Position numbers and translations under genes: made by a program
Shown: piece after piece, positions 32,873 to 39,081 of the stretch
Position numbering within the stretch: position 1 is the stretch's first letter
Layout of the letters: every line of letters starts with the position of its first letter
The notes under the pieces: model-generated
Databases searched by the model: none
Seen by the model: the letters and a program-made list of their open reading frames with translations, nothing else
What the model was told of the DNA's origin: nothing
NCBI GenBank assembly: GCA_019112735.1
Contig: DXIS01000033.1
Span: forward strand, 82,586 to 121,666
Length of the DNA: 39,081 bases
From: Candidatus Mediterraneibacter guildfordensis
GTDB taxonomy: Bacteria > Bacillota > Clostridia > Lachnospirales > Lachnospiraceae
Direction: 5' to 3'

Positions 32873-33844
32873 TTACCATTCAAACAGGCTTGCAGCCCAC
32901 GTAAGGCCCGCGCCGAATCCGGCGGTCATGATCTTCTGGCCTTTTTTCAGCATCCCGCTGCGGTTCATCTCGTCCAGAAGGATCGGCACGGTCGCCGCGG
33001 ATGTGTTCGCGTATTCCTCCAGGTTCATGGGGAACTTCGCGATATCTGTCTTCAGTCTCTTGGCCACCGCCTCGATGATCCTGCGGTTCGCCTGGTGGAG
33101 AACGAAATAGTCGATCTCATCCAGCCCGGTCCCGGATCCCTCCAGAACTTCCTCGATGATCTCCGGAACTTTGCGGACCGCGAATTTAAACACTGCCTGT
33201 CCGTCCATATGTATAAACGATTCTTTCACCGCGCCGTCTTCCAGCTCTTTCTCCCAGTCTTTCCGGTGTCTGCTCAAGCCTGTCAGCGCCACGCCCTTCA
33301 CCCCGTCGGAATGGGCCGCCATATGGACCGGTGCGCCTTCCTCCGCACGCAGGATCACCGCGCCGGCACCGTCTCCGAAGAGGATGCATGTCCCGCGGTC
33401 CGTCCAGTCCACCATATTGCTCATGCTCTCAGCGCCGATCACCAGGATGGTCCGGCAGAATCCTGCGCTGATATATGCCTGTGCCGCATTAAAGGCCAGC
33501 ACGAATCCGGTACATGCCGCATTCAGGTCATATCCCGCCGCGTGTTTCGCGCCGATCATCTTCTGTACCTCGCAGGCCGCACACGGATAAACGGTTTCTG
33601 AAGAAGACGTTGCCAGGAGGATCATATCGATCTCTTCCGGATCGATCCCGCTCTGCTCCAGCGCTTTTTTCGCAGCCTGCCCGGCCATGTAGGACGTCGT
33701 CTCCTCCCCGATGATATGCCGTCTGCCGATCCCGGTCCGCTCGCGTATCCACTCATCGTTCGTATCTACGATCCGGGAAAGGTCGTCATTCGTCATTATG
33801 TGAGCCGGCACATAGGAGCCGGTTCCGCATACTTTTCCAACCAT
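32873..33844 (-). CDS. fabH: 3-oxoacyl-ACP synthase III
   Basis: A 323-residue initiating condensing enzyme joining acyl-CoA with malonyl-ACP. The triad is Cys111 in NAACTGFVLAF, His in LHQANRRIIEA (near 248) and Asn in YANTSAATVPI (near 278). It is the first gene of the fab operon and lies under the palindrome-controlled promoter. Whether it prefers acetyl-CoA or branched primers cannot be told. Confidence 0.97.
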   Translation of the reverse strand: MVGKVCGTGSYVPAHIMTNDDLSRIVDTNDEWIRERTGIGRRHIIGEETTSYMAGQAAKKALEQSGIDPEEIDMILLATSSSETVYPCAACEVQKMIGAKHAAGYDLNAACTGFVLAFNAAQAYISAGFCRTILVIGAESMSNMVDWTDRGTCILFGDGAGAVILRAEEGAPVHMAAHSDGVKGVALTGLSRHRKDWEKELEDGAVKESFIHMDGQAVFKFAVRKVPEIIEEVLEGSGTGLDEIDYFVLHQANRRIIEAVAKRLKTDIAKFPMNLEEYANTSAATVPILLDEMNRSGMLKKGQKIMTAGFGAGLTWAASLFEW

Positions 33845-33889
33845 TTCTCTACTCCTGAACTGTATCTTCCTAATTACTTTGAGTCTTTA

Positions 33890-33933
33890 ATACTTTGACA
33901 ATCAAAGTATATCATGGCGGTTTCATTTGTCAA
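33890..33933 (-). promoter_or_regulatory. fab operon promoter with FabT-type operator
   Basis: On the minus strand TTGACA (33928-33933), a 16-base spacer and TGA-extended TATACT (33906-33911). The perfect palindrome ATACTTTGA-N3-TCAAAGTAT (33890-33910) overlaps the -10 box. This closely resembles the streptococcal FabT site, which centres on TTTGA-N3-TCAAA. A further half-site TACTTTGA lies at 33875-33882. Binding would block the promoter. Confidence 0.8.
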
Positions 33934-33956
33934 TACATTTTCGTAATAATTTTGTA

Positions 33957-33986
33957 ATAAAAAAACAGAACCCCGATACGGGACTC
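33957..33986 (-). terminator. Terminator after the TSUP permease gene
   Basis: GAGTCCCG, a TAT loop and CGGGGTTC (with G-U pairs) on the minus strand, then TGTTTTTTT. It isolates the fab promoter from the upstream operon. Confidence 0.75.
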
Positions 33987-34006
33987 CGTCTAGCCTGATC
34001 CGGCTG

Positions 34007-34810
34007 CTATGAAGCGATGCCGAACTTGACTGCATTATATATATTGATGAAGATGATCACGATCATAAGGGCGATGAACAGCTTGTTCACCCCGTCATCA
34101 TCAATCTTTTTATTCACCTTGCTTCCGAGCGTTCCGCCCAGGATGCCTCCCACGACCATGCCGACCAGATAGTAGAGCTTCACCTCCGGCACTGTTCCGG
34201 TGGCGATCGTCTGGATCAGGCTGGTGATCTGCGAGAACATAATAATGTAAAGGGAACTGAGCGCCGCCTCCTTCGTGCTCATCGAGAAGAAGAACGCCAG
34301 CACGACCAGATTGATCGGGCCGCCGCCGATCCCGAGGAAGCTGGACATGATCCCCAGCAGCACGCCGATCACAAAGCATAAGACAAGATTCGTATATTCC
34401 TTTGTTCTGATCCGGTTCTTATACACGGTATAGATCAGCGTTCCCAGGGTGATGATGATCAGGACGATGGCCTGGGTCATACCCACAGCGTTTTCATTTC
34501 CGACAGATTCTTTGAGCATCTGGAACATGCTCTTTCCGACCACTCCGCCCAGCGCCGCGCCGACCGCCAGTCCGGTCGCCGTCCGCACATTCAGCTTCGC
34601 CGTTCCGGCACGCACGTTCTTGTAAACCGATACAACCGACATCGCCAGGACCGTGCAGCCCGACAGGAAGCTGATGCTGCTCACGCTCATGATCCCCATC
34701 GCGTCCAGCACCGGCTTAATGATCACACCGCCGCCGATCCCGCAGATCGATCCCACGATGGACGAAGAGATACTGACCAGAAAAAAAACAACTGTCATTA
34801 ACATTATCAT
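34007..34810 (-). CDS. TSUP (TauE/SafE) family permease
   Basis: A 267-residue protein with about eight membrane helices. The two half-repeats each have a Gly-rich turn, SICGIGGGVIIKPVL (about 22-36) and SFLGIGGGPINLVVL (about 161-175), typical of sulfite/sulfonate exporters of the TSUP family. The GGxLGGxxG motif is in VVGGILGGTLGSKV. The substrate is unknown; sulfite, sulfoacetate or another anion. Its start overlaps the HAD gene by four bases and it ends the BFD-HAD-TSUP operon. Confidence 0.9.
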   Translation of the reverse strand: MIMLMTVVFFLVSISSSIVGSICGIGGGVIIKPVLDAMGIMSVSSISFLSGCTVLAMSVVSVYKNVRAGTAKLNVRTATGLAVGAALGGVVGKSMFQMLKESVGNENAVGMTQAIVLIIITLGTLIYTVYKNRIRTKEYTNLVLCFVIGVLLGIMSSFLGIGGGPINLVVLAFFFSMSTKEAALSSLYIIMFSQITSLIQTIATGTVPEVKLYYLVGMVVGGILGGTLGSKVNKKIDDDGVNKLFIALMIVIIFINIYNAVKFGIAS

Positions 34811-35526
34811 TCCCCCACTGATTCTACAAATTTTAACAGCTCATCCAACGTTCCGGCATATTCGGAACTGACGGGCAGGTTCTTTTTATTTTCCATTGTG
34901 TCTGTCACAAGGAACGTCTTCACGCCGAGGCTCCGGATGGAGAGATCTTCCTCAACGTCATTCCCGACCATAAGGCACTCTTCCGGATCCAGCCGGAACT
35001 GCTCCAGGATCATCCGGAAGTAATCCGGATTCGGCTTGCAGTATACACAGTCCTCATACGTCGTGATCACGCGGAAGTCCGACGCGTCCAGTCCCGCCCA
35101 GCGGATCCGGTTCATCGTCGCGCACCGCGGGAATACCGGATTAGTCGCCAGGTAAGTCTCAATCCCCTTCTCTCTGGCTGTCTTGACGATCCGGTCCGAC
35201 AGCGGCGTCGGCTGCGTGGTGCATATGGCCTTGTTGAATCCGTCCGCATAAAAATCAAGCGCGATCTTCTCTGACTCTTCCGCAGAAACCGGGAGTTCCG
35301 GATCGATATAACTCCAGAACGCTTCCCGGTTCGTCCTGCTCCCGTCATTTTTCACCATGGCCTTATATCCGGCCCACACCGCGCCGATAAACCGCTCCGG
35401 CTCGATCTGCACCCCTCTGGATATGTATTCCTTTGCCAGAAGGGGCATATAGAACCTGACAAACTCATCCTGCACCATGGGCAGGAGCGTTCCGTCCAGA
35501 TCAAACAAAATATGTTTAATACTCAT
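34807..35526 (-). CDS. HAD-superfamily phosphatase
   Basis: A 239-residue Rossmannoid phosphatase. The nucleophile motif is FDLDGTLLP (8-16) with Asp9 and Asp11; a helical cap (about 18-100) classes it as C1 type. Motif III Lys lies in CVYCKPNPDYFR and motif IV is MVGNDVEEDL. It resembles nucleotidase or phosphoglycolate-phosphatase-like HADs, but the substrate is open. It is ten bases after the BFD-like gene and coupled to the TSUP permease. Confidence 0.9.
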   Translation of the reverse strand: MSIKHILFDLDGTLLPMVQDEFVRFYMPLLAKEYISRGVQIEPERFIGAVWAGYKAMVKNDGSRTNREAFWSYIDPELPVSAEESEKIALDFYADGFNKAICTTQPTPLSDRIVKTAREKGIETYLATNPVFPRCATMNRIRWAGLDASDFRVITTYEDCVYCKPNPDYFRMILEQFRLDPEECLMVGNDVEEDLSIRSLGVKTFLVTDTMENKKNLPVSSEYAGTLDELLKFVESVGE

Positions 35527-35536
35527 CGCTTTACGA

Positions 35537-35731
35537 TTAAGCCATCATGATCTCAGAGATCGCATCCATGATCTTATCATGACATCCGCCGCACCCTGTA
35601 GAGCAGTGTGTGATCTTCTGAACCTCATCAAATGCAGAAAGAACATCGTCAAACTTATCCATCTGGTGAAGCGCATTCTCCACATCCGCATATGATACCT
35701 GTTTGCAGTTACAAATCATTCCTGTACTCAT
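35537..35731 (-). CDS. BFD-like [2Fe-2S]-binding protein
   Basis: A 64-residue protein similar to bacterioferritin-associated ferredoxin. Cluster ligands are Cys7 and Cys9 (CNC) and Cys47 and Cys50 (CGGC); an extra Cys43 is nearby. In E. coli, Bfd reduces bacterioferritin to release iron; many Clostridia have stand-alone copies of unknown partner. GGAG eight bases before the ATG at 35731. First gene of the HAD-TSUP operon. Confidence 0.9.
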   Translation of the reverse strand: MSTGMICNCKQVSYADVENALHQMDKFDDVLSAFDEVQKITHCSTGCGGCHDKIMDAISEIMMA

Positions 35732-35780
35732 TATTCATTCTCCTTCTACTGTTCTTTAATTATCTTTGATACATAGGTTC

Positions 35781-35809
35781 ATTATATAGCTTCGGGACAG
35801 GGATGTCCA
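35781..35809 (-). promoter_or_regulatory. Promoter of the BFD-HAD-TSUP operon
   Basis: TGGACA (35804-35809), 17-base spacer, TATAAT (35781-35786) on the minus strand. Confidence 0.75.
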
Positions 35810-35825
35810 GAAGCTGTTGGAACCA

Positions 35826-35862
35826 AATAAAAAGACTAAAACGGTTCCGTCTTAGTCCTTTA
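35826..35862 (-). terminator. Terminator of the second tRNA cluster
   Basis: AAAGGACTAAGACGG pairs with CCGTTTTAGTCTTT on the minus strand (one wobble), followed by TTTATTTGG, six bases after tRNA-Leu. Confidence 0.85.
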
Positions 35863-35867
35863 CAAAA

Positions 35868-35953
35868 TGCCGCAGGCCGGGGTCGAACCGGCACGGGTAT
35901 TACTACCCACGGGATTTTAAGTCCCGGGCGTCTGCCAATTCCGCCACTGCGGC
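35868..35953 (-). tRNA. tRNA-Leu (anticodon TAA)
   Basis: An 86-base class II tRNA. Acceptor GCCGCAG/CTGCGGC, discriminator A, anticodon loop CTTAAAA and a long variable arm. Third leucine tRNA in the window. CCA is not encoded. Confidence 0.96.
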
Positions 35954-35991
35954 AGTTCTTAATTTGTACCCGCAGCGGTCTGCTGCGGAAA

Positions 35992-36065
35992 CGACCCAGA
36001 AGAGACTCGAACTCTCGACCTCCGCCGTGACAGGGCGGCGCTCTAACCAACTGAGCCACTGGGCC
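35992..36065 (-). tRNA. tRNA-Asp (anticodon GTC)
   Basis: 74 bases. Acceptor GGCCCAG/CTGGGTC (one G-T pair), discriminator G and anticodon loop CTGTCAC. CCA is not encoded. A small GCAGC hairpin (35969-35988) lies between it and tRNA-Leu. Confidence 0.95.
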
Positions 36066-36182
36066 TCGTTACGAGCACTTAGCGTCTGTCCTTCAGACGC
36101 TTACGTGCGATACACGCCGGCGCCCTTAGGGAGCGCCCGCGCGAGCTTAGCAGCCGGCGCGCTATGAGCACTTACGTGCAAA
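36066..36182. repeat. Palindrome-rich insert between tRNA genes
   Basis: A 117-base GC-rich spacer between tRNA-Asp and the CAT tRNA. It has a hairpin AGCGTCTG/CAGACGCT (36081-36088 with 36094-36101), a long GCCGGCGC pairing (36116-36123 with 36153-36159), the direct repeat GAGCACTTA (36073 and 36166) and TTACGTGC (36101 and 36172). The layout suggests a small mobile palindromic element (MITE- or REP-like) lodged in the tRNA operon. No coding frame is credible. Confidence 0.5.
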
Positions 36183-36256
36183 TGGACCTTCGGGGACTCG
36201 AACCCAGGACCGACCGGTTATGAGCCGGTTGCTCTAACCAACTGAGCTAAAGGTCC
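36183..36256 (-). tRNA. tRNA with CAT anticodon, probably tRNA-Ile2
   Basis: 74 bases. Acceptor GGACCTT/AAGGTCC, discriminator A and anticodon loop CTCATAA. The acceptor stem and loop match tRNA-Ile(CAT), whose C34 is turned to lysidine by TilS, better than elongator tRNA-Met. Methionine identity cannot be excluded. CCA is not encoded. Confidence 0.85.
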
Positions 36257-36262
36257 GCGAAA

Positions 36263-36334
36263 TGACCCCGACGGGAATCGAACCCGTGTTACCGCCGTGA
36301 AAGGGCGATGTCTTAACCGCTTGACCACGGGGCC
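36263..36334 (-). tRNA. tRNA-Glu (anticodon TTC)
   Basis: 72 bases. Acceptor GGCCCCG/CGGGGTC, discriminator A and anticodon loop CTTTCAC. First gene of the Glu-Ile2-Asp-Leu unit. CCA is not encoded. Confidence 0.96.
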
Positions 36335-36346
36335 AAAGTGCATAAA

Positions 36347-36378
36347 ATATAAGTCACCGTCTTCAACGGCGACTTATA
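36347..36378 (-). terminator. Hairpin between glpP and tRNA-Glu
   Basis: ATAAGTCGCCGT, a TGAA loop and ACGGTGACTTAT on the minus strand, followed by ATTTTATG. It can terminate glpP but also falls within the leader of the tRNA promoter at 36378-36406. Confidence 0.65.
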
Positions 36379-36406
36379 TCATACCATACAGCATGCAGAT
36401 TTGCAA
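36378..36406 (-). promoter_or_regulatory. Promoter of the second tRNA cluster
   Basis: TTGCAA (36401-36406), 17-base spacer, TATGAT (36378-36383) on the minus strand, just downstream of the glpP stop. The transcript would begin with the 36347-36378 hairpin. Confidence 0.55.
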
Positions 36407-36437
36407 GCATTATTTGAAGCTCTGTACCCTGTCCTTC

Positions 36438-37007
36438 TTATAATCTCCACACATCCCGATTCGTGGATGAAACACATACCGCCCCGGCCGACAATGCAGC
36501 CATTACGGACTTCTTGTCGGAGATCAGGCCGCCGGCTATGACCGGTATCCTGAAATTCTGGCATATCTTACGGATAATATCGGGCATCAGTCCGGGAAGC
36601 ACCTCGATCACATCCGGCCTGATGCCCGGCTGTGGCGACTTAATATTCTCCAGAGCCATAGAATCGATCAGGAAATAGCGATGCACTGTAAACAGCCCCA
36701 GTTCATTGCCCCGCCTGATCAAAGCAGGTTTTGTCGATATGATCCCGTCCGCCTGTGTATTTTCTCTGATAAAGTCAACGGCGATCTCCCTTGAGCCGAG
36801 CCCGTTGATCAGATCAACATGGACAACCGCGATCTTCCCGGCATCCCTGACCTTTTGCACAATTCCCGGAATGCTGCAGATGTCCCCAAACAGGATAAAA
36901 ACAACTTTAATATCTTCCAGACCGACGCACTCTTCTAATCCATCCGTATCCTTCACTGCGGCAATGACCGGATTACTCTCCAGCATATCGTATATTTTCT
37001 GATCCAT
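36438..37007 (-). CDS. glpP: GlpP-family glycerol-3-phosphate responsive antiterminator
   Basis: A 189-residue TIM-barrel-like RNA-binding regulator. In Bacillus, GlpP with glycerol 3-phosphate binds leader RNA of glp genes and prevents termination. Family landmarks are NPVIAAVKDTDGLEEC, VFILFGDICSIP, VHVDLINGLGSREIAVDFI and the C-terminal PVIAGGLISDKKSVMAALSAGA. GAGGAG precedes the ATG. No glycerol kinase, dehydrogenase or facilitator gene is adjacent. Its own leader contains an intrinsic terminator, so it may control its own expression. Confidence 0.92.
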   Translation of the reverse strand: MDQKIYDMLESNPVIAAVKDTDGLEECVGLEDIKVVFILFGDICSIPGIVQKVRDAGKIAVVHVDLINGLGSREIAVDFIRENTQADGIISTKPALIRRGNELGLFTVHRYFLIDSMALENIKSPQPGIRPDVIEVLPGLMPDIIRKICQNFRIPVIAGGLISDKKSVMAALSAGAVCVSSTNRDVWRL

Positions 37008-37033
37008 TCTTCTCCTCTTTTCCGCTCAATCCG

Positions 37034-37083
37034 TAAAAAAGAGAGCAAAACAAAACAACATTTCTGTTGTCCTGTTGCTCTCC
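37034..37083 (-). promoter_or_regulatory. Leader terminator (attenuator) upstream of glpP
   Basis: GAGAGCAA (37075-37082 on the minus strand) pairs with TTGCTCTC (37041-37048), with an inner ACAACA/TGTTGT pairing, then a TTTTTT run, only about 27 bases before the glpP ATG. A full intrinsic terminator in a 5' leader implies antitermination, most simply by GlpP. Confidence 0.75.
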
Positions 37084-37364
37084 CGTCTCAGCCATAATTA
37101 TTTAACTAGATAAAGTTTAGCACAGGCAAATGCATTTTACAAGGCAAAAATCACAGTCCCCTTATTCTATATACTGAGATATTTCTTTTATAGCATCCTC
37201 TATAGTTATCGAAGCAGACTGGGTAGTCTACCCTGCTATGGAAACAGAAGCAGAGCCTGTAGATATTTGCTATATTACAGACACCACTTCCGGAACACAT
37301 TATCTTGTCACCCTTACTTACGTCTGGAATAATCGGGTAAATTCATAAACGCAGATCAAATCTG
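37084..37364. other. 281-base gap: possible gene remnant
   Basis: No intact gene. A plus-strand frame open from 37178 to a TAA at 37346-37348 has coding-like composition (IEADWVVYPAMETEAEPVD then SGTHYLVTLTYVW) but only one internal ATG (37238) without a ribosome site. It may be the 3' end of a decayed gene. The glpP promoter should also lie near 37100-37140, but no box pair stands out. Confidence 0.3.
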
Positions 37365-38699
37365 CTATGATATCTCCCCTGTACAGATGGTGTGTCCATC
37401 CATTTTAAATGCCGCGATCTGTCCGTCGATACGAAGCGCCACCGGGATTATTTCTTCTCCCAGGTTTACCATCACAAACACTTTTGTTCCGTCCGGGTTC
37501 CGGAACGCTGCCATATCAAGTCTGTCCGTGTATCTGCTGTACGCGATCCGCACGGCGCCCGGATGGATGAAATGAGAGAAATGCCAGAAATATCTCTGGA
37601 TCCTTCTCGGCATCAGTTTCTTATCTTCCGTATTATACAGAAACGGGGCATCACAGTAGTTGCCGACATGGTTCGGACCGCCCTTCTCATCTAAAAGAAT
37701 ATTCCAGTCATAGAAGGCGGTAACACCGTGGCTCAAATCTCCACACAACTCATGGGCAAGCCGCTCCGCATTGACTGTTCCGTCTTCTGCCGCATACTTA
37801 CTGAACTCAATACAACTCTCAGATACGATCAGTTTCAACTCCGGATAAAAGCGCCGAAGCAGATCCAGACTTTCAAAATGATCTCCACTGTACCAGTGAC
37901 AGGCCACTCCGCTCACCAGTTCTGCAGCTTTGCCCTTTACGATCTCTTCTGCGCGCTCAAAAGCCCTCTCCTTATTGTGATCCCATATAAAGATCTCCAC
38001 ATCCGTCAATCCGTGTCTGACAAAAGCCGGATACAGATGATCCTCCAGAAATTCTTTCTCCTGCTCTGCGCTGTATACGCAGGAATCCCATGTCTGTACG
38101 GCTTTTGGTTCATTCTGGAGACTCATTCGCCGCACTGTATATCCGCGATCCTGGAACTCTCTGATATAACGGCAGAGGATATCTGTCCACATGTCTGCAT
38201 ATTCCGGTTTCAGATGCCCGCCATTTTTCCGGGATCCGTTCGTCTTCATAAAAGCCGGCGGCGACCATGGAGAGAGCATCAGTTCCAGCTTTCCGCCCGC
38301 AGCCCTCTGCGCATCCTCCAGCATAGGCATGATATATTTCTCTGTCCGTGCAAAAGAGAACGTCTTCAGCTCCCTGTCATCCGGATCAGATACGGACTCA
38401 TACATTTCCGTACTGAAATCACAGCTGTCCATATGAATCCTCACGATCCGGTAGTCCATCTCATTCTCTGTAAAATAAGTCTCGATCAGCTTCTTTTTAT
38501 CTTCCTCGCCCATCAGAGAATATACATATCCTGCAGCATCTGTAATGGCCCCGCCGAATCCCTCGAATGTTTCAAAGCATCGGTCCGGGTACAGGTTGAC
38601 AACCGCATTTTCTACACCTTCCCGATCCTCCTCAAAATCGATCATTGTCCGGACAAAATCTTCCCGGTCCATCCTTGTTTCCGTCAATTTTAATTTCAT
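37365..38699 (-). CDS. Glycoside hydrolase family 30 (glucosylceramidase-like)
   Basis: A 444-residue retaining beta-glycosidase. The N-terminal EGFGGAITDAAG (46-57) and LSPWSPPAFMKTNG (142-155) are GH30 landmarks. The acid/base is Glu197 in SLQNEP and the nucleophile Glu294 in VSESCIE; HWYSGDHF (268-275) lines the substrate site. There is no signal peptide, so it acts in the cytoplasm on imported short beta-linked glycosides. Single gene; no transporter or regulator beside it except the unrelated glpP. Beta-glucosidase, beta-xylosidase or fucosidase specificity cannot be decided. Confidence 0.92.
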   Translation of the reverse strand: MKLKLTETRMDREDFVRTMIDFEEDREGVENAVVNLYPDRCFETFEGFGGAITDAAGYVYSLMGEEDKKKLIETYFTENEMDYRIVRIHMDSCDFSTEMYESVSDPDDRELKTFSFARTEKYIMPMLEDAQRAAGGKLELMLSPWSPPAFMKTNGSRKNGGHLKPEYADMWTDILCRYIREFQDRGYTVRRMSLQNEPKAVQTWDSCVYSAEQEKEFLEDHLYPAFVRHGLTDVEIFIWDHNKERAFERAEEIVKGKAAELVSGVACHWYSGDHFESLDLLRRFYPELKLIVSESCIEFSKYAAEDGTVNAERLAHELCGDLSHGVTAFYDWNILLDEKGGPNHVGNYCDAPFLYNTEDKKLMPRRIQRYFWHFSHFIHPGAVRIAYSRYTDRLDMAAFRNPDGTKVFVMVNLGEEIIPVALRIDGQIAAFKMDGHTICTGEIS

Positions 38700-38749
38700 A
38701 AAGACTTTCCCTCCTTACTTTTGAAGATCGCATATTCTCTAAATATTAT

Positions 38750-38783
38750 AAAACCTCATGTAACATATGTACATGAGGTTTTT
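38750..38783 (-). terminator. Terminator of the rRNA/tRNA-Asn operon
   Basis: AAACCTCATGTA (38751-38762) pairs with TACATGAGGTTT (38770-38781). It ends the rrn operon four bases after tRNA-Asn and is T-rich on both sides. Confidence 0.85.
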
Positions 38784-38786
38784 GCG

Positions 38787-38859
38787 CTCCCCCTGTTGGA
38801 CTTGAACCAACGACACTTCGGTTAACAGCCGAATGCTCTACCGACTGAGCTAAGGAGGA
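38787..38859 (-). tRNA. tRNA-Asn (anticodon GTT)
   Basis: 73 bases. Acceptor TCCTCCT/AGGGGGA (one T-G pair), discriminator G and anticodon loop CTGTTAA. It directly follows the 23S gene. CCA is not encoded. Confidence 0.95.
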
Positions 38860-38930
38860 ATATTTAATTGTTGAAGTATACCTTCAAAACTACATACAAA
38901 GAATCTCTACATCACTTTACCTATTCCCGC

Positions 38931-39081
38931 TTTGGTTATGCCCTCGACCTATTAGTAACAGTCAGCTCCATGCATTACTGCACTTCCACCTCTGCCCTAT
39001 CTACCTCGTCGTCTTCAAGGGGTCTTACTAACTTGACGTTATGGGATATCTCATCTTGAGGGGGGCTTCACGCTTAGATGC
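38931..39081 (-). rRNA. 23S rRNA, 3' end only
   Basis: The minus strand reads the conserved 3' region of 23S: CCTCAAGATGAGATATCCC, then GAAGACGACGAGGTAGATAG, GTGCAGTAATGCATGGAGC and TGACTGTTACTAATAGGTCG. The gene runs off the window edge, and the mature 3' end is placed at about 38931 by comparison with the usual end of the molecule; the error is a few bases. Confidence 0.93.

Noticed and set aside
1-39081. CRISPR arrays, prophage or transposon genes
   Set aside because: No spaced direct repeats and no integrase, transposase, capsid or Cas motifs were seen on either strand.

Overview
The window looks like chromosomal core DNA from a Lachnospiraceae-type Firmicute (Clostridia cluster XIVa). 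The grounds are a GC-rich low-repeat sequence with AGGAGG-type ribosome sites, consensus sigma-A promoters, PPi-type phosphofructokinase, FabK instead of FabI, a streptococcal-type FabT regulator, a Lys/Ala/Thr-rich DUF6465-like protein and a selenium gene set typical of gut anaerobes. No phage, transposase, integrase or CRISPR array was seen.

Layout. 1-420: a compact type I toxin-antitoxin-like locus, a 29-residue hydrophobic peptide inside inverted repeats with convergent promoters. 421-1190: seven tRNA genes on the minus strand behind a perfect consensus promoter. 1318-3573: a minus operon of a THUMP RNA methyltransferase, a non-canonical nucleotide pyrophosphatase and a small phosphodiesterase. 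3698-5294: an Asn/Ser-rich small protein, an unannotated candidate small RNA with C-rich loops, and a membrane-anchored pseudokinase. 5517-9443: UDP-galactopyranose mutase, divergent PPi-phosphofructokinase and dihydroorotase. 9475-11218: a PadR regulator followed by a SEDS (FtsW/RodA-like) protein with a PadR-associated N-terminal domain. 11401-13723: tRNA-Leu, tRNA-Val, a TetR regulator, a DegV protein and a zinc-ribbon membrane protein.

13807-19310 is a seven-gene selenium cluster on the minus strand: yedF, selD and a LysR regulator in one unit; then, behind its own promoter, a cysteine-desulfurase-like enzyme, the YedE transporter, a TusA-like carrier and a DUF3343 protein. No selA/selB or tRNA-Sec is in the window, so the Se donor made here could serve a labile Se cofactor, Se-tRNA or selenocysteine. 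19477-22948: a plus-strand methyltransferase/membrane-protein pair, a sirtuin, an HD hydrolase and the histone H1-like protein.

23092-33844 is one twelve-gene type II fatty acid synthesis operon on the minus strand: fabH-acpP-fabK-fabD-fabG-fabF-accB-fabZ-accC-accDA (fused carboxyltransferase)-FMN oxidoreductase-fabT. Its promoter carries a perfect 21-bp FabT-like palindrome over the -10 box, so the last gene probably controls the first promoter. 34007-35731: a BFD-like [2Fe-2S] protein, HAD phosphatase and TSUP permease operon. 35868-36334: four tRNA genes with a palindrome-rich insert. 36438-38699: a GlpP antiterminator with an intrinsic terminator in its own leader, and an intracellular GH30 glycosidase. 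38787-39081: tRNA-Asn and the 3' end of a 23S rRNA gene, with no 5S gene between them.

The least explained items are the small RNA at 4029-4112, the 5'-terminal toxin locus, the PadR-SEDS pair, the pseudokinase and the palindromic insert between tRNA genes. All family assignments were made by reading motifs, without database searches.
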